A stretch of DNA of 34,037 bases from Pelargonium cotyledonis (taxonomy: Eukaryota; Streptophyta; Magnoliopsida; Geraniales; Geraniaceae), in assembly GCA_036897625.1 (NCBI GenBank), contig JAYMTA010000232.1, positions 1 to 34,037 on the forward strand, written 5' to 3'. The notes under the pieces are model-generated. The model saw only the letters and a list, made by a program, of their open reading frames with translations. It did not search any database and had not been told where the DNA came from. The translations under genes and the position numbers were made by a program. Position 1 is the first letter of the stretch. Every line of letters begins with the position of its first letter. Positions 1-9,601 of this stretch are shown piece after piece.

Positions 1-785
1 TGGCCATGCCAAGTCCAACATTATTTGATAATCATGAAACACAATACTAAGTTCTTGTCGAATATGCATGTTAGATTGAAAGTTAATGAAGTTAATTTTT
101 CAAAAAGTGAGAAAATTATTCCAATGTTAGTTGTATAGATTAATGCTCAAATGCCACCTTGCTACAAGACTCAGCTGTACATGCTCTTGATTAGTTTTTA
201 TTATTATTAAACTTGTGACATTGAAGTTAATTGATTGGTTTTGGTTCCTAGAACATATAAACACGGAGGACTCGGCCGGAGGAAGAGAGAAGGAAAAAAA
301 TTAGAGCCACGAAGTGAGAATAATTTTTATCTTATTAGGGTTTTTATTTCTTATATTCAAAACGACATAGTTTTGAGTTTGTTAGTAATCACTTAATCAA
401 AACTATGTAGTTTTGATGGTCTGACACATCTAAGATTAAGTGAGTCGACTCACCTCCATTTTACCCTAAATTAATATATATATATAGGGTAAAATATATA
501 TCAGTTGACTGATATAAAATTATATCAGTTGCAACTTAACAAAGTCAATGAGGTGATGACACCTCATTTTAAAATCACTTATATCCATCCAAGTGAATTT
601 GTGGGAGCGAAGCGGCCCCCCGGGATCCATGATTTTAAATGAGGTGTCATCACCTTATTAGTTTTACTGATGTAACTATATATCAGTCAATTGATATACA
701 TTATACCTTATATATATATATAACTTCAATCCATTGTCGACGGCATTCTAAAACAGTTGACCATTTACAAGTAAAATTACAAATT
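1..785. other. Intergenic spacer, left edge
   Basis: No coding sequence is supported here. The stretch is AT-rich. Around 355-415 it has short imperfect palindromes of the type AAAACGACATAGTTTTG, a motif class that recurs in dicot spacers. The foldback at 459-725 is listed separately. Confidence 0.5.
459..725. repeat. Foldback (MITE-like) element with GC-rich hinge
   Basis: The left arm (about 474-576) and the right arm (about 629-725) are imperfect reverse complements over roughly 95-100 bases. Both contain AGGTGATGACACCTCATTTT or its complement, a TCAGTTGACTGATAT-like stretch and a TA-repeat tip. A further small inverted pair, ATTTTACCCTA and TAGGGTAAAAT, sits at 459-495. The hinge (577-628) is GC-rich and contains GCGGCCCCCCGGGATCC. 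There is no ORF, so this looks like a non-autonomous inverted-repeat transposon. The superfamily is not assigned because the exact ends and target duplication are unclear. Confidence 0.6.
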
Positions 786-1254
786 CCCAACTAAAAATTA
801 GTCACAACAGCCTCCCATATAAATAAATATTGGTCATGCGGGTCCCACCGTTATTCTGACCTAACAAATATGTTAGTTCATTTGTTAGTTCGAGTTATGT
901 GCCGCCATATGACATTTTAATTTAGGTGACGTGTCATTGACGTGACATTTGATAATATTTTAATATTAAATTTAAATAAAACGAGACATGTATCACTTAT
1001 TGATTGGTTCAAAAATTAATTTTTAGACCAATTATTAATCTACACACGTCATTTTAATTTTTAATTACATCAAAACATTTTTAAATTTCACATCAGCGCT
1101 ACATGTGAAAATACATAATAAACAATGTAAATTAAAATGCTACATGACGGCACATCACCCTAACTAACAGATCAATTGAGTTAAACTAACGGTGAAACTC
1201 GCATGACCAATTTTTCCTTTATGTAATATATTGATGTAGCTTCTTTTAGTTGGG
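786..1254. mobile_element. MITE with long terminal inverted repeats
   Basis: The left arm starts CCCAACTAAAAA at about 786 and continues through TATTGGTCATGCGGGTCCCACCGTTA and onward to the motif GCCGCCATATGACATTTTAA near 902. The right arm mirrors this: TGCTACATGACGGCAC near 1138, then AACGGTGAAACTCGCATGACCAA, ending TTTTAGTTGGG at about 1254. The arms are about 130-140 bases and imperfect, with an AT-rich centre and no ORF. It is a non-autonomous foldback transposon; the family is not determined. Confidence 0.6.
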
Positions 1255-3258
1255 GACCTAATTGGTGACCCATAAACATTTTAAACATAAATTAGATCTT
1301 GGACTTTCTAATATGAAACTAAAATAGTTTGCCTAAGTTCGGCGAGTTTCTCCTTTAAATGATCTGACATAAAATTTAAAAAATATTAAATAATTGTACT
1401 TATTCAACAATTTTGTTGACATACGGATCATGTTCAACCTAAAATCACAGCCAAAAAAATGTAAGCTTTCACCAATTAAACTACTGCTTCTACAAAATCA
1501 ACAAGAACCCAGAAGAAGCAGCTCAACTGAACTGATTATCACAAACCAGAACCAACCCAATCAAATCCAATCCTCATAAAAGAGCTAGCTATATGAAATG
1601 TGATGCATCAAGCCAAAACCCTTCTTCACATGCAATGAAATGTACAATATTCACACCAGATTCTCACACAAATATACTACCCAACAATTCACATCATACA
1701 GTCTGCTAAAACACAATTCCAACACATCTTTCCTTACCTACAAACATTTCACCTATTTTGGTGCAATAGATCAATGCATGCAACTTGAAAGGTTTCTCAA
1801 AACAAAATCTTCCCTCCCACAGGAAAGACCAATCTTACTCGGAATCCTAACCAAAAGCATTACTTAACTGAATCATGCTTCCTTTCACAAACTACAAGGG
1901 ACCTTCCTGATTGACAAACCAAGTCTCAAGAGCACAAGATCCGACATGACCCGCCGAGAGACATATGTCATACACTAAGATAAATGCCCCTGTTATTTCA
2001 GCTTAAGATGAACACCATAGGGTGTAATAAGGAGAGCATCGAATTTCAGAAAGAATTGAGGGAAAGGCGTTCAAGAAAACAAATAGAGGATATAAGAATC
2101 CACTACGAACAGATATCGAAATAAAAATTACTAGACATATTATAATGCATGAACGTTATTTCTACAATTCCAGAGTTCGCGTAAATGGATGTTGTTTGAC
2201 ACTTTTAGGCTGTCTGGAAAACAAGAAATAAAGAGCACATACATTTTGCACACGGAAATCTGCATTCTAAACAATCCTCCTAAAGGTTGGGCCCAATGAT
2301 TTTCAGAAATGACACAACCAGCAGACAGCACAGCAAGTATAGATTCTCATGCAATCTTTTTTTGGCTGAAATTCTATTCCACTTTATTTGATATCAAAAT
2401 TTAGAATGATAATGAACCAGCAGTTTCAATTTCTAAGGTATATAGATGGCAGAAACACAGTTGATTGATTATTTAGAAATTAACCAACCACGCATATAGC
2501 TATTGAGCAACAAATTTACAACCATAAAAAATTTCTAATTGAGCAAGGAACAGCCATTTCAGCAATCCTATATCCTTGACTGGTTAATAAGATAATGGGG
2601 TAAGACTCTAAAGTATTGCTATCCTTGGTTTGGTTGACCAGATAATCAACTAAAACGGATAAAAAAATACTTAAAAAATACTGTCACAGGATATGATAAA
2701 TAAAATCTGAAACTTTTACATCATTTCACAAACTTGTATCTGTATTTCGTATGTGAAGGATGGGGTGGGTGAAAACTCATAATGACTAACAAAATTTAAC
2801 AGTAAAGCACAAGTTCAAAGGAACAATATGAAAATCAGACCTGGTGATTGGATGCAGGATGGTACTACACTATCAAAACCCACATGATTCCACCTTATAA
2901 ACCTTGGATAGAAGACAAACCAAAATGAAAACTAGTTCTCAATCATCATTGAAGTCTGAACTTTATCTATGTTTGGTATAGTTTCACTTATTGGCTTTAA
3001 ATAACTTGCTTTATAAAATAATTCTTTCTTACATCACAAGACTAAAAACTTCAAAGCATGCTGAGCAAAGGCAAATGTAGAACAAAGTTTAGCAGGCATT
3101 GCAAATTTTCCTAAGAATGCATCTGGAGTCACAACAGTAATTTTAGAGTATCAAAACCATTTAACAGGAAAGAGAAGATGAAATGCATATTTACTGAAAC
3201 CTTTCTTGCCCAATGAAAATGAGAAAACTAATATAACTGTCATCTTAACAGTATCAGT
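1255..3258. other. Gene-poor spacer, possibly downstream UTR of EIL3
   Basis: Only short ORFs without recognisable domains occur here. A minus-strand AATAAA at 3264-3259 is the best candidate for the end of the EIL3 transcript. Sequence to its left is less AT-biased around 1880-2340 and could hold alternative UTR exons or a non-coding transcript, but nothing in it decides this. Confidence 0.4.
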
Positions 3259-3264
3259 TTTATT
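3259..3264 (-). terminator. Candidate poly(A) signal of EIL3
   Basis: AATAAA is read on the minus strand about 370 bases beyond the EIL3 stop codon and downstream of the 3' UTR intron at 3497-3600. It is the first perfect AATAAA downstream in the sense direction. Plant poly(A) signals are loose, so the real cleavage site may differ. Confidence 0.4.
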
Positions 3265-3496
3265 CATTTACATGAACCACTCAATTATCATCCCTAAAAA
3301 GGTAAAGAAGCGGTCAGCTATGGAACAGAAAATCTTGCTTCCTCCATGTGGCTTGCTGCATTATTGAGTGATGAAAAAGATTAAGTTCAAAACTTACAGT
3401 CTCCAAATGCACATAGTATACCACCAATACAGGCAACACATTGAATAAATAAAGGGTTGTTCACCCAGGTCAGCTATGGCTGCCATTTTGCAGTCC

Positions 3497-3600
3497 CTGT
3501 AAATATTGTAAAATAAGCGTGTCAAGCCAAATCAATCGAAATGAAAATATAACTTATTATTATTACTATTATTTCTAAGAAGATGGAGAAGATCACTTAC
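3497..3600 (-). other. Intron in the 3' UTR of EIL3
   Basis: On the minus strand a strong donor, CCT|GTAAGTGATC, lies at 3600-3599, only 28 bases after the TAG stop codon (3631-3629). A matching acceptor, TATTTACAG|GGACTGC, ends at 3497. The 104-base interval is AT-rich, as plant introns are. The junction is closer than 50 bases to the stop, so by the usual rule it should not trigger nonsense-mediated decay. Splicing is inferred from consensus only. Confidence 0.55.
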
Positions 3601-3628
3601 AGGTGTAACTCCGAAGTACAAAATCTGA

Positions 3629-5503
3629 CTATGCACCAAGGTAGTGTATCAACTCATCATCATCAAAAGAAAAGTCTATATCTGAGGTATCTAATGAACT
3701 GATGCCATCAATTCCAAGATGAAACGGACTGTTGAATCCACCATAATCCAATGACAGACTATTGAGTGGAGACCCAAAGTGCCTATCCATATGTCTATCT
3801 CGATCTGGAAATGTATCTTTTACATAATGGTGCAAGTCTCCAGATATCTCATTTCCATCCCTATGCAGCATAGGTGCAAGAACACCAGTGTCTTCTGGCT
3901 GAATATGAGGTTCAGTCATTACCATCTGAGAATGCTGCACGTCATGACTGGGTTCATATTCAGCTGCTGATGGATGATAGAAATGATAATCAGCTCCATG
4001 ATGCAACTCTGTACTTTGCACCAAAGGATAAAGTAAGGGCCGGCCATCCACGTACATGCGCTGTGTAGAGATAATATCAACAGAAGGAAGGGCAGGGAAT
4101 GGGTTGACTTCAGATACGGGAAGCTGAGCTTGGCTCTCATAATCTTTCTCCAGAGGCACCAAAGTTGTCATTGGATCATTGCCCTGTTCAGTTCCATGCA
4201 TATGGTTTATGTCAGGTAACTCATCTCTTGGCTCATAGGGTAAATTGTATTCAATTAACTGCACATCATCATTCACATTGTTTATGTCAGGTAAAGTGTC
4301 TCTTGGCTCATAGGCTAAATTGTTAGAAGTTTCAGGCTGTTGTTGGTCAGAAGAGTTTGATCGTAAACGAGGTCTTTTCCTCCCATGTTGCTTAGTTGCT
4401 TTTTCTTTATCTTGGACAGGCTGAGGAGTGTTATTCTGAGAATTTCCAAGCTGTTCAATATTCAATTGTTGATTGGTGGCCCTATCATCCTTTGATGAAA
4501 CAGAACCTCCACCATCTTCCACACCATCAACATCATAATTACTATCATTACTAACAGCAGGTTGCTTCTTTCCGCCGCGCCTACCGGCAGGTGTCTCTGT
4601 TATGCCAGATGTACCATTATCACTCGGCTGCCGAATGAAGGATTCCTCTCGGCTTAAAACTCCCAACCAAATTGCACTCTCTTTTGCTGTCATCTTATCT
4701 TGTAAACACTTTGACTGGCGGACATGCCTCCTTATCTTTGCAATATCAGGTGACATGTGCTTAATCACAGCGGTTAACACTCCAACTTTCCACATTTTTT
4801 TCAAATCATGGGGCTTCTTATAAGGAGGACTCTGAGCCTGGGGCAAACCTAATTTAGCCCACCATTCTTCATTCCCAGTTGGCCACCAAGGTGGTGGAAC
4901 AGCCTTTTCTAATGGGTACTTTCTCTGGGGGGGGTCACAGTGCTGCATCAGAGAAGACAAAAGAGACCCCAGAGTTGCATCCTGCAGGTCTTGAAGAGTG
5001 CTCTGAGAATTACCATTCCGGATGTTATCTGCTTCACTCATGGCAAGACACTCAGCTTCATACTTGGCAATTGCTGCAGGCCCATTCTTATCAAACTTTA
5101 CCTTTTCCTTCCACCAAGCCCTTATGTTATCAGAAGCACCACTAACTGGCTTTCCCTTCTCAGGAATGATCCCGTACACAAATCCTCGTGCTTTGCACAC
5201 TTCCATAAGCTTCAACATATACTTAAGAATCCCATCCTGAGCTCTAGACATCTTCTTCCTTCGAGCCTGATCAGAGGTCTGTTTAGGCTTCTGCTTCTCT
5301 GCAGCTTGTTGGGCTGCAAGCTTCTGTCTTTCCTTAATCCTTTGGAGTTTGACACGATCTTTCCACATCCGCTTCTCCAATTCTTCCGGTTCAATTTCTT
5401 CATCACTAACATCTTTCTCCGCTATATTCTCACACCTTATGTCATCCACTTCAATATCCGAACTGTCACCCAATGTGTCAGCAACCATCATGAGGTGCTC
5501 CAT
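3629..5503 (-). CDS. EIL3: EIN3-like transcription factor, EIL3/SLIM1 type
   Basis: This is an intron-free coding region of 624 residues, a normal length for the plant EIN3/EIL family of nuclear DNA-binding factors. The N-terminal half carries the conserved EIN3 domain. It has an acidic start with [19 protein letters not shown] (about 31-49), a basic KERQK stretch, then [95 protein letters not shown] and [16 protein letters not shown] (to about 280). The motif set and the C-terminal LDYGGF resemble Arabidopsis EIL3 (SLIM1), which controls sulfur-limitation responses, more than EIN3 itself. The C-terminal half is low-complexity with basic KRPRLRS and an acidic FSFDDDE tail. The start fits family length; two more ATGs follow at codons 5-6. 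The sulfur role is inferred from similarity. Confidence 0.95.
   Translation of the reverse strand: MEHLMMVADTLGDSSDIEVDDIRCENIAEKDVSDEEIEPEELEKRMWKDRVKLQRIKERQKLAAQQAAEKQKPKQTSDQARRKKMSRAQDGILKYMLKLMEVCKARGFVYGIIPEKGKPVSGASDNIRAWWKEKVKFDKNGPAAIAKYEAECLAMSEADNIRNGNSQSTLQDLQDATLGSLLSSLMQHCDPPQRKYPLEKAVPPPWWPTGNEEWWAKLGLPQAQSPPYKKPHDLKKMWKVGVLTAVIKHMSPDIAKIRRHVRQSKCLQDKMTAKESAIWLGVLSREESFIRQPSDNGTSGITETPAGRRGGKKQPAVSNDSNYDVDGVEDGGGSVSSKDDRATNQQLNIEQLGNSQNNTPQPVQDKEKATKQHGRKRPRLRSNSSDQQQPETSNNLAYEPRDTLPDINNVNDDVQLIEYNLPYEPRDELPDINHMHGTEQGNDPMTTLVPLEKDYESQAQLPVSEVNPFPALPSVDIISTQRMYVDGRPLLYPLVQSTELHHGADYHFYHPSAAEYEPSHDVQHSQMVMTEPHIQPEDTGVLAPMLHRDGNEISGDLHHYVKDTFPDRDRHMDRHFGSPLNSLSLDYGGFNSPFHLGIDGISSLDTSDIDFSFDDDELIHYLGA
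4204..4323 (-). repeat. EIL3: Tandem 75-base coding repeat in EIL3
   Basis: Two copies of an approximately 44-base sequence, offset by exactly 75 bases (about 4204-4247 and 4279-4322), encode [13 protein letters not shown] (from residue 396) and [13 protein letters not shown] (from residue 421). The frame is kept. As I remember the Arabidopsis protein, it has one LPDMN-like motif here, which suggests a fairly recent in-frame duplication in the variable C-terminal region. Confidence 0.7.
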
Positions 5504-5526
5504 TCAGTAACAAGTACAAAACCCCA

Positions 5527-5999
5527 CTAATTGGCAGCCAAGATTTGAATGACCAAATAAGAAGCTAGGTCCAACTCAAACCGAACAAACAGTGGTCTCT
5601 AATCAGAACATGGGAGTTATCTGAATCCTTAATCACCGAACAACCAACAATGCAATAATAACAAAAATTCCAACTACTCTGCCACAAAAAATCCTTTCAT
5701 TTCTCTCTCTGATAATCTCAACCAGCTACTACCTATGAAAATGAACAAAAGGGCATAAAAATGAAATACATAAAATCCTTATTGGGTACACAAGCAAACA
5801 AAAATTCTCAGAAAGCACCCAAACCCAGTTCAGATTACACATTCATAGTACACAAAACTGTATATAATTAGGCACAGATTCCTAAATACAATCGACTGTA
5901 AATTACCCACATATGAATTCAATAGCAGACAAATAAACGAGTTATTTAGAAAACGATTACAGCAAAGACACAGACAGTTGCGAATAATTAAAGTCTTAC
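5527..5999 (-). other. EIL3: Intron in the 5' UTR of EIL3
   Basis: On the minus strand the donor CAACTTT|GTAAGACT (GT at 5999-5998) pairs with the acceptor CCAATTAG|TGGGG (AG ending at 5527), giving a 473-base AT-rich intron. The coding ATG lies 23 bases past the acceptor. The upstream leader exon would run from about 6190 to 6000. A leader intron before an intron-free reading frame is common in EIN3/EIL genes. The borders are inferred from consensus. Confidence 0.6.
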
Positions 6000-6025
6000 A
6001 AAGTTGAGGTCGAATCTGTTGGTGT

Positions 6026-6043
6026 TCAGATTTGAGCCGACAT
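6026..6043 (-). promoter_or_regulatory. EIL3: Short upstream ORF in the EIL3 leader
   Basis: It is the only ATG in the proposed leader exon. It starts a five-codon ORF, MSAQI followed by TGA, that ends before the leader intron. Being so short, it would permit reinitiation at the main ATG while lowering or tuning its use. Whether it is in the mature transcript depends on the true transcription start. Confidence 0.45.
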
Positions 6044-6199
6044 CTGACAGAAGATCTAAGAATCGGAGGAATGTCAAAAAATCTCAGAAACCCTAATAAT
6101 TGGCCTCTCCTCCTGTAAAATACGAGAGATTGGGGACGAATCCAATCAAAAAGTTTATTTTTTTTTCCTCTCAATAGAAATATAATCACGAAAACACAC

Positions 6200-7240
6200 G
6201 AAGAAGAAGAGAAAATGATAGATAGCAGACAAATAAAAGTGAAACAAATAAATTACATTTTAATTGTTTTGAAAGCTAATAAATTACATATTTTTATTTC
6301 CTTAAAATAATGTAATTTTACTAGGTAGGGCCCAGTTGTGTGATTGATACAGAGAACGAAAATAAATAGAAATTGGGGTGTACGAGGTAGGATCATCTGC
6401 ATTGACGTCTATTATACGCGTTATTTATTTTCCTTTCCACTGTTTCAGATTCTGAAAAGACATTTTAGTTTTTACCACTGTTACTAGGATTTTATTTTGT
6501 GTTAATAATGAATTTAAAACTTTAATTTGATCATTGAATCTTTTTTTTTGAGATGTGATCATTGAATCTTTAAATATAATCCAAAATATTAATGTAGTTT
6601 GATTTATAATTAATTCTATTTAATTATTTATTTATGTGACGGTATAATTGTATGAAACAATTCAAGTAATTTGTACTTTTTTTTAAAAAATAATAATCAA
6701 AGGATTATCGTTGAATCAAACAAACTAGTTACAGCAGAGATTGAACTAGGAGACCAGATTTACCTAAGAGTACAGAGCACCAAACCCTAATACTTAATCT
6801 CACCCTAATAAGGTAACCAAACCAAAATAAGCACAAAACCAAAGCAAATAGAAGCTAAAACAAAATAAAACTAGTCTCAAACCGAAATAAAACATCAACG
6901 AAAACTTAAAACCATCCCTATAGCAAATCTAGCCGAACAAACATGGAGCCTGAAATGAGATCCATGTCGGCTATAGGGCAGCCTAGATCCGCAACCACTA
7001 GGCACGGTTTCCACTCCGAAGCGTTAGCCGCTCCGATTCACCTGCCGCCTTCTCCGCACTCGTACTCGTCCAACGCCCCAGCACCACGCCACCTCCCTTC
7101 TCTTCCTCGATAGCTGGCACCTCCATATCCCGTATCATATCCGCCCTCAAAACCTCCATTTCCGCGCACACACAGACCCACCAGGAACCCCGACCAATCG
7201 CCCAGCTTATTCCTCCGCATCTCTCACAAAACCGATCGCC
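6200..7240. other. Spacer with a possible decayed retroelement
   Basis: No intact gene is found. From about 6930 the composition becomes clearly more C-rich, and the sequence continues on the far side of the CACTA insertion to about 7630. A minus-strand open stretch exists at 6998-7291, but it begins inside the inserted CACTA element and I recognise no domain. This may be a fragment of an older transposon or a gene remnant. That reading is a guess from composition only. Confidence 0.3.
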
Positions 7241-7243
7241 TGT

Positions 7244-7398
7244 CACTACAAGAAAACGCCTCAATTCCGACGAAATTTCCAACGGAAACACTTTATTCCG
7301 TCGGAAATCTTAAACCTTTTTTTAAAATATTTTTTTAATTATTTGCGACGGAAATTTGCGACGCCATTCCATCGGAAACAGGCCATTTTCTAGTAGTG
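7244..7398. mobile_element. Miniature CACTA element with TGT target duplication
   Basis: The element starts CACTACAAGAAAA and ends TTTTCTAGTAGTG, the inverted form of the CACTA terminal repeat. The identical three bases TGT flank it on both sides (7241-7243 and 7399-7401), as CACTA transposases leave. Inside are subterminal repeats of the TTCCGACGAAAT / TTCCGTCGGAAAT type. At 155 bases it has no coding capacity and must have been moved by a transposase encoded elsewhere. The clean ends and intact duplication point to a fairly recent insertion. Confidence 0.9.
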
Positions 7399-7401
7399 TG
7401 T

Positions 7402-8295
7402 CAGCCTCTAACCCGTATGCCACACACCACTCTGAACAACCGACAAAAACTACTCCAAAATCCTAAGCACGCAATAAGCGGGAAAGACCACTTTTTTGAA
7501 GAAACAAAAACAATCGATGAAAAATACAGAAAATCTGAAAAGCTAGATCAGATCAAAGAAACAGAGGGCAAGGAAGCAAGATCAGATCGGACTTGAAATC
7601 GCCGACTCCGCTTTCGTTCAGAGATGGCGGCGGCATCATATTCTCATTTTAATTCTATTAATTAGGTAACCAAATCTTCAAGTAATTTGTACCTGATCTT
7701 TTATGTCAACAAAATAATTATTTTATATATTTGTAATTGTCATGACGTAGAATTTGCGGAAATGAACTTAAATAATTATTTTTGGTCCATATTTGAAAGT
7801 TCAAGATTATTTACCAAATTAGAATTTTTTTCAATAAAGCACACCTAATTTGACACTATTGTAGTCAATATTTCAACAAACTATATGACAGTTGGTAGTT
7901 CATATGCACATTTGAGATCTGCAAATCAGGTTACTAAATTGTTGGTTCTCAGGTCTGTAATTCTCTGTTGATCTGAATGAAATTGACGATTTCTTCAACA
8001 ACAAAAATACACTTAACATGACACTATGGAATAAAAAAAGCTTCATTTTATATTACATTCCACAAATATATATACAAAACATAATTACAAATTATAAGTA
8101 TGTACAAGTACAACACTAGAGGAAAAAAATGGACAACCATGGAGATAACAAGGACATAAGTTGCTACATCTATCAATTTTCACCCACAAAATATATACAA
8201 ATATTTGGAACCAATCTACATATTTTCAATTAGCCAAAATTCTTAGCAATCTCCAACAAATGGCACACAATTGTTGCCATTGATGTTGGCACACT
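7402..8295. other. Spacer, no gene seen
   Basis: Bases 7402-7630 continue the C-rich sequence interrupted by the CACTA element. The short open stretch at 7396-7596 has no recognisable domain. From 7640 to 8295 the sequence is AT-rich spacer that probably includes the 3' UTR of the small minus-strand gene. Confidence 0.4.
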
Positions 8296-8664
8296 CTAAG
8301 CAACAACAGCAACAAACCCTAGAGCCAAGCTTGGCCTCATGTTCATCAACAATGTCTGCAACAATCCCATCGCCGTGCAAACGTCCGAATCATAATTCTC
8401 CGAGTATCGCTTCTCCCACTCCATCCAATCAGATGGCGGGTCGGTTTTCCGCTCCGCAATCTTAATCTCGTGGATGCGTTCTCCGAGAACAATCATGTTT
8501 TCGTCCACCAGCTTTCCATGTCCGCGCATATCGTTTTGTTTCAACGCAAGAATTTGCGTTAACTTCATAAGACTACATTTTTGTGTGACACATTTTAGTT
8601 TTTGTTGCGATGAATTTGTTAGAGGCGGTCGCGAAGGAAGCATTGAAGAAGATAGAAGAGCCAT
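8296..8664 (-). CDS. Small plant protein of unknown function
   Basis: This 122-residue single-exon reading frame runs from ATG at 8664 to TAG at 8296-8298. I do not recognise a named family. The N-terminal third is Ser/Lys-rich. A charged middle (about 40-75, HEIKIAERK) is followed by WMEWEKRYSENYDSDVC (about 79-95) and a hydrophobic end (GLLQTLLM, LALGFVAVVA) that could be a single membrane segment or tail anchor. It is believed real because a good TATA box lies just upstream, the frame is long for such AT-rich DNA, and its composition differs from the flanks. The Met at codon 8 or 33 could be an alternative start. The function is unknown; it may also be a truncated copy of a longer protein. 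Confidence 0.5.
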   Translation of the reverse strand: MALLSSSMLPSRPPLTNSSQQKLKCVTQKCSLMKLTQILALKQNDMRGHGKLVDENMIVLGERIHEIKIAERKTDPPSDWMEWEKRYSENYDSDVCTAMGLLQTLLMNMRPSLALGFVAVVA

Positions 8665-8699
8665 TTTTGTGTGGTAATAGTGGGTGTGGTTTTTGTGTG

Positions 8700-8709
8700 T
8701 ATTTATAGG
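8700..8709 (-). promoter_or_regulatory. TATA box of the small gene at 8296-8664
   Basis: Read on the minus strand the sequence is CCTATAAATA, a near-perfect plant TATA box. It lies about 36-45 bases upstream of the ATG at 8664, so the leader would be very short, roughly ten bases, unless transcription starts elsewhere or a downstream ATG is used. Confidence 0.6.
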
Positions 8710-8899
8710 CTTTAAAGTTCAAACTGAAGTGTTTTGTGTAGTGGTGACCGCTTAATATGTGGATTAGGATTTTTCCCAAGAAAGCGCTAAGAAGGGACGG
8801 TTCAGGATCAGGTGCGGGCGTGTGGTGTAAGGTACGTTCGTTAATTTTTCAACTGTTGTGAAGGTTTCTGCGCAAGGCACAAGCCATCATCAACTTCTA

Positions 8900-9601
8900 G
8901 ATGTTGAATTTGTAAGCTCATAACTTTGATACAGATTTGTGTTTTTCTTATGACAATTCGGGTTCTGGGCTAAGGTCAGGTTTTTCCAGTTTCAAATTAA
9001 AATGATCCGGCTTATAATTGGCAATCCAAGCTTCGGGTTGAAAAGTACTAACCCGGATCACAACAGATGCAAGTTTGCGCATCACGCAGGACATATTTTA
9101 TGCAACCCGATCCCGTGTTATGTGGGTCATGTTACACTCTCCCCCACATATTTACGTCCAAATTGTTAGCTCCAGATTAATTTGAACTTGACTTGCAATA
9201 GGTGTAGGTTTACGCTAAAACCATGCAAGCTGCTGCGATCTTTTACCTTTTTGATAATGAAACTAACCCGAAAATTCATCGACTCTATTTTATGTTACTC
9301 AAACCTTGAAAAATGCATATTAGGTTTGTTTTGAGTGTCGGGTTTGGGTCCGAATGGCTAGATGTGTATCAATCAAATTTGAATGATTTAATAAATAGAA
9401 AATAACCCTACTGATCTATTTGCATGAGATCTCCTGTACTTAGGACCTATATGGACATAAATCAACGAAAAAATGTATCAAATCTTACGAGTTTTAACAT
9501 CATTTTCACAAGTAGTTACAAATCTTCATCCCAAGAAACACCCCACCAACATTTGTGCTTCGTGTTTTTCGGGTTAAGATCGTGAGTTCATTAGTGGAAA
9601 A
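8900..9601. other. Spacer / 3' flank of ABCG7 with CGGGT-rich block
   Basis: No gene is seen. About 8955-9360 holds many copies of CGGGT/ACCCG pentamers (for example TTCGGGTTG, AACCCGGATC, TGCAACCCGATCCCG). Similar blocks recur at 10040-10250, 10425-10530 and 22010-22200. They are probably remnants of one repeat family rather than gene sequence. Confidence 0.4.

Noticed and set aside
607-630. Cloning-vector contamination
   Set aside because: The GC-rich hinge only partly resembles a polylinker, does not match the pBluescript order I remember, and sits symmetrically between natural inverted arms. It is kept as a question, not as a call.
4940-5530. 196-codon plus-strand open frame
   Set aside because: It is antisense to the conserved EIN3 domain of EIL3, has no domain of its own, and is open only because of the codon use of the real gene.
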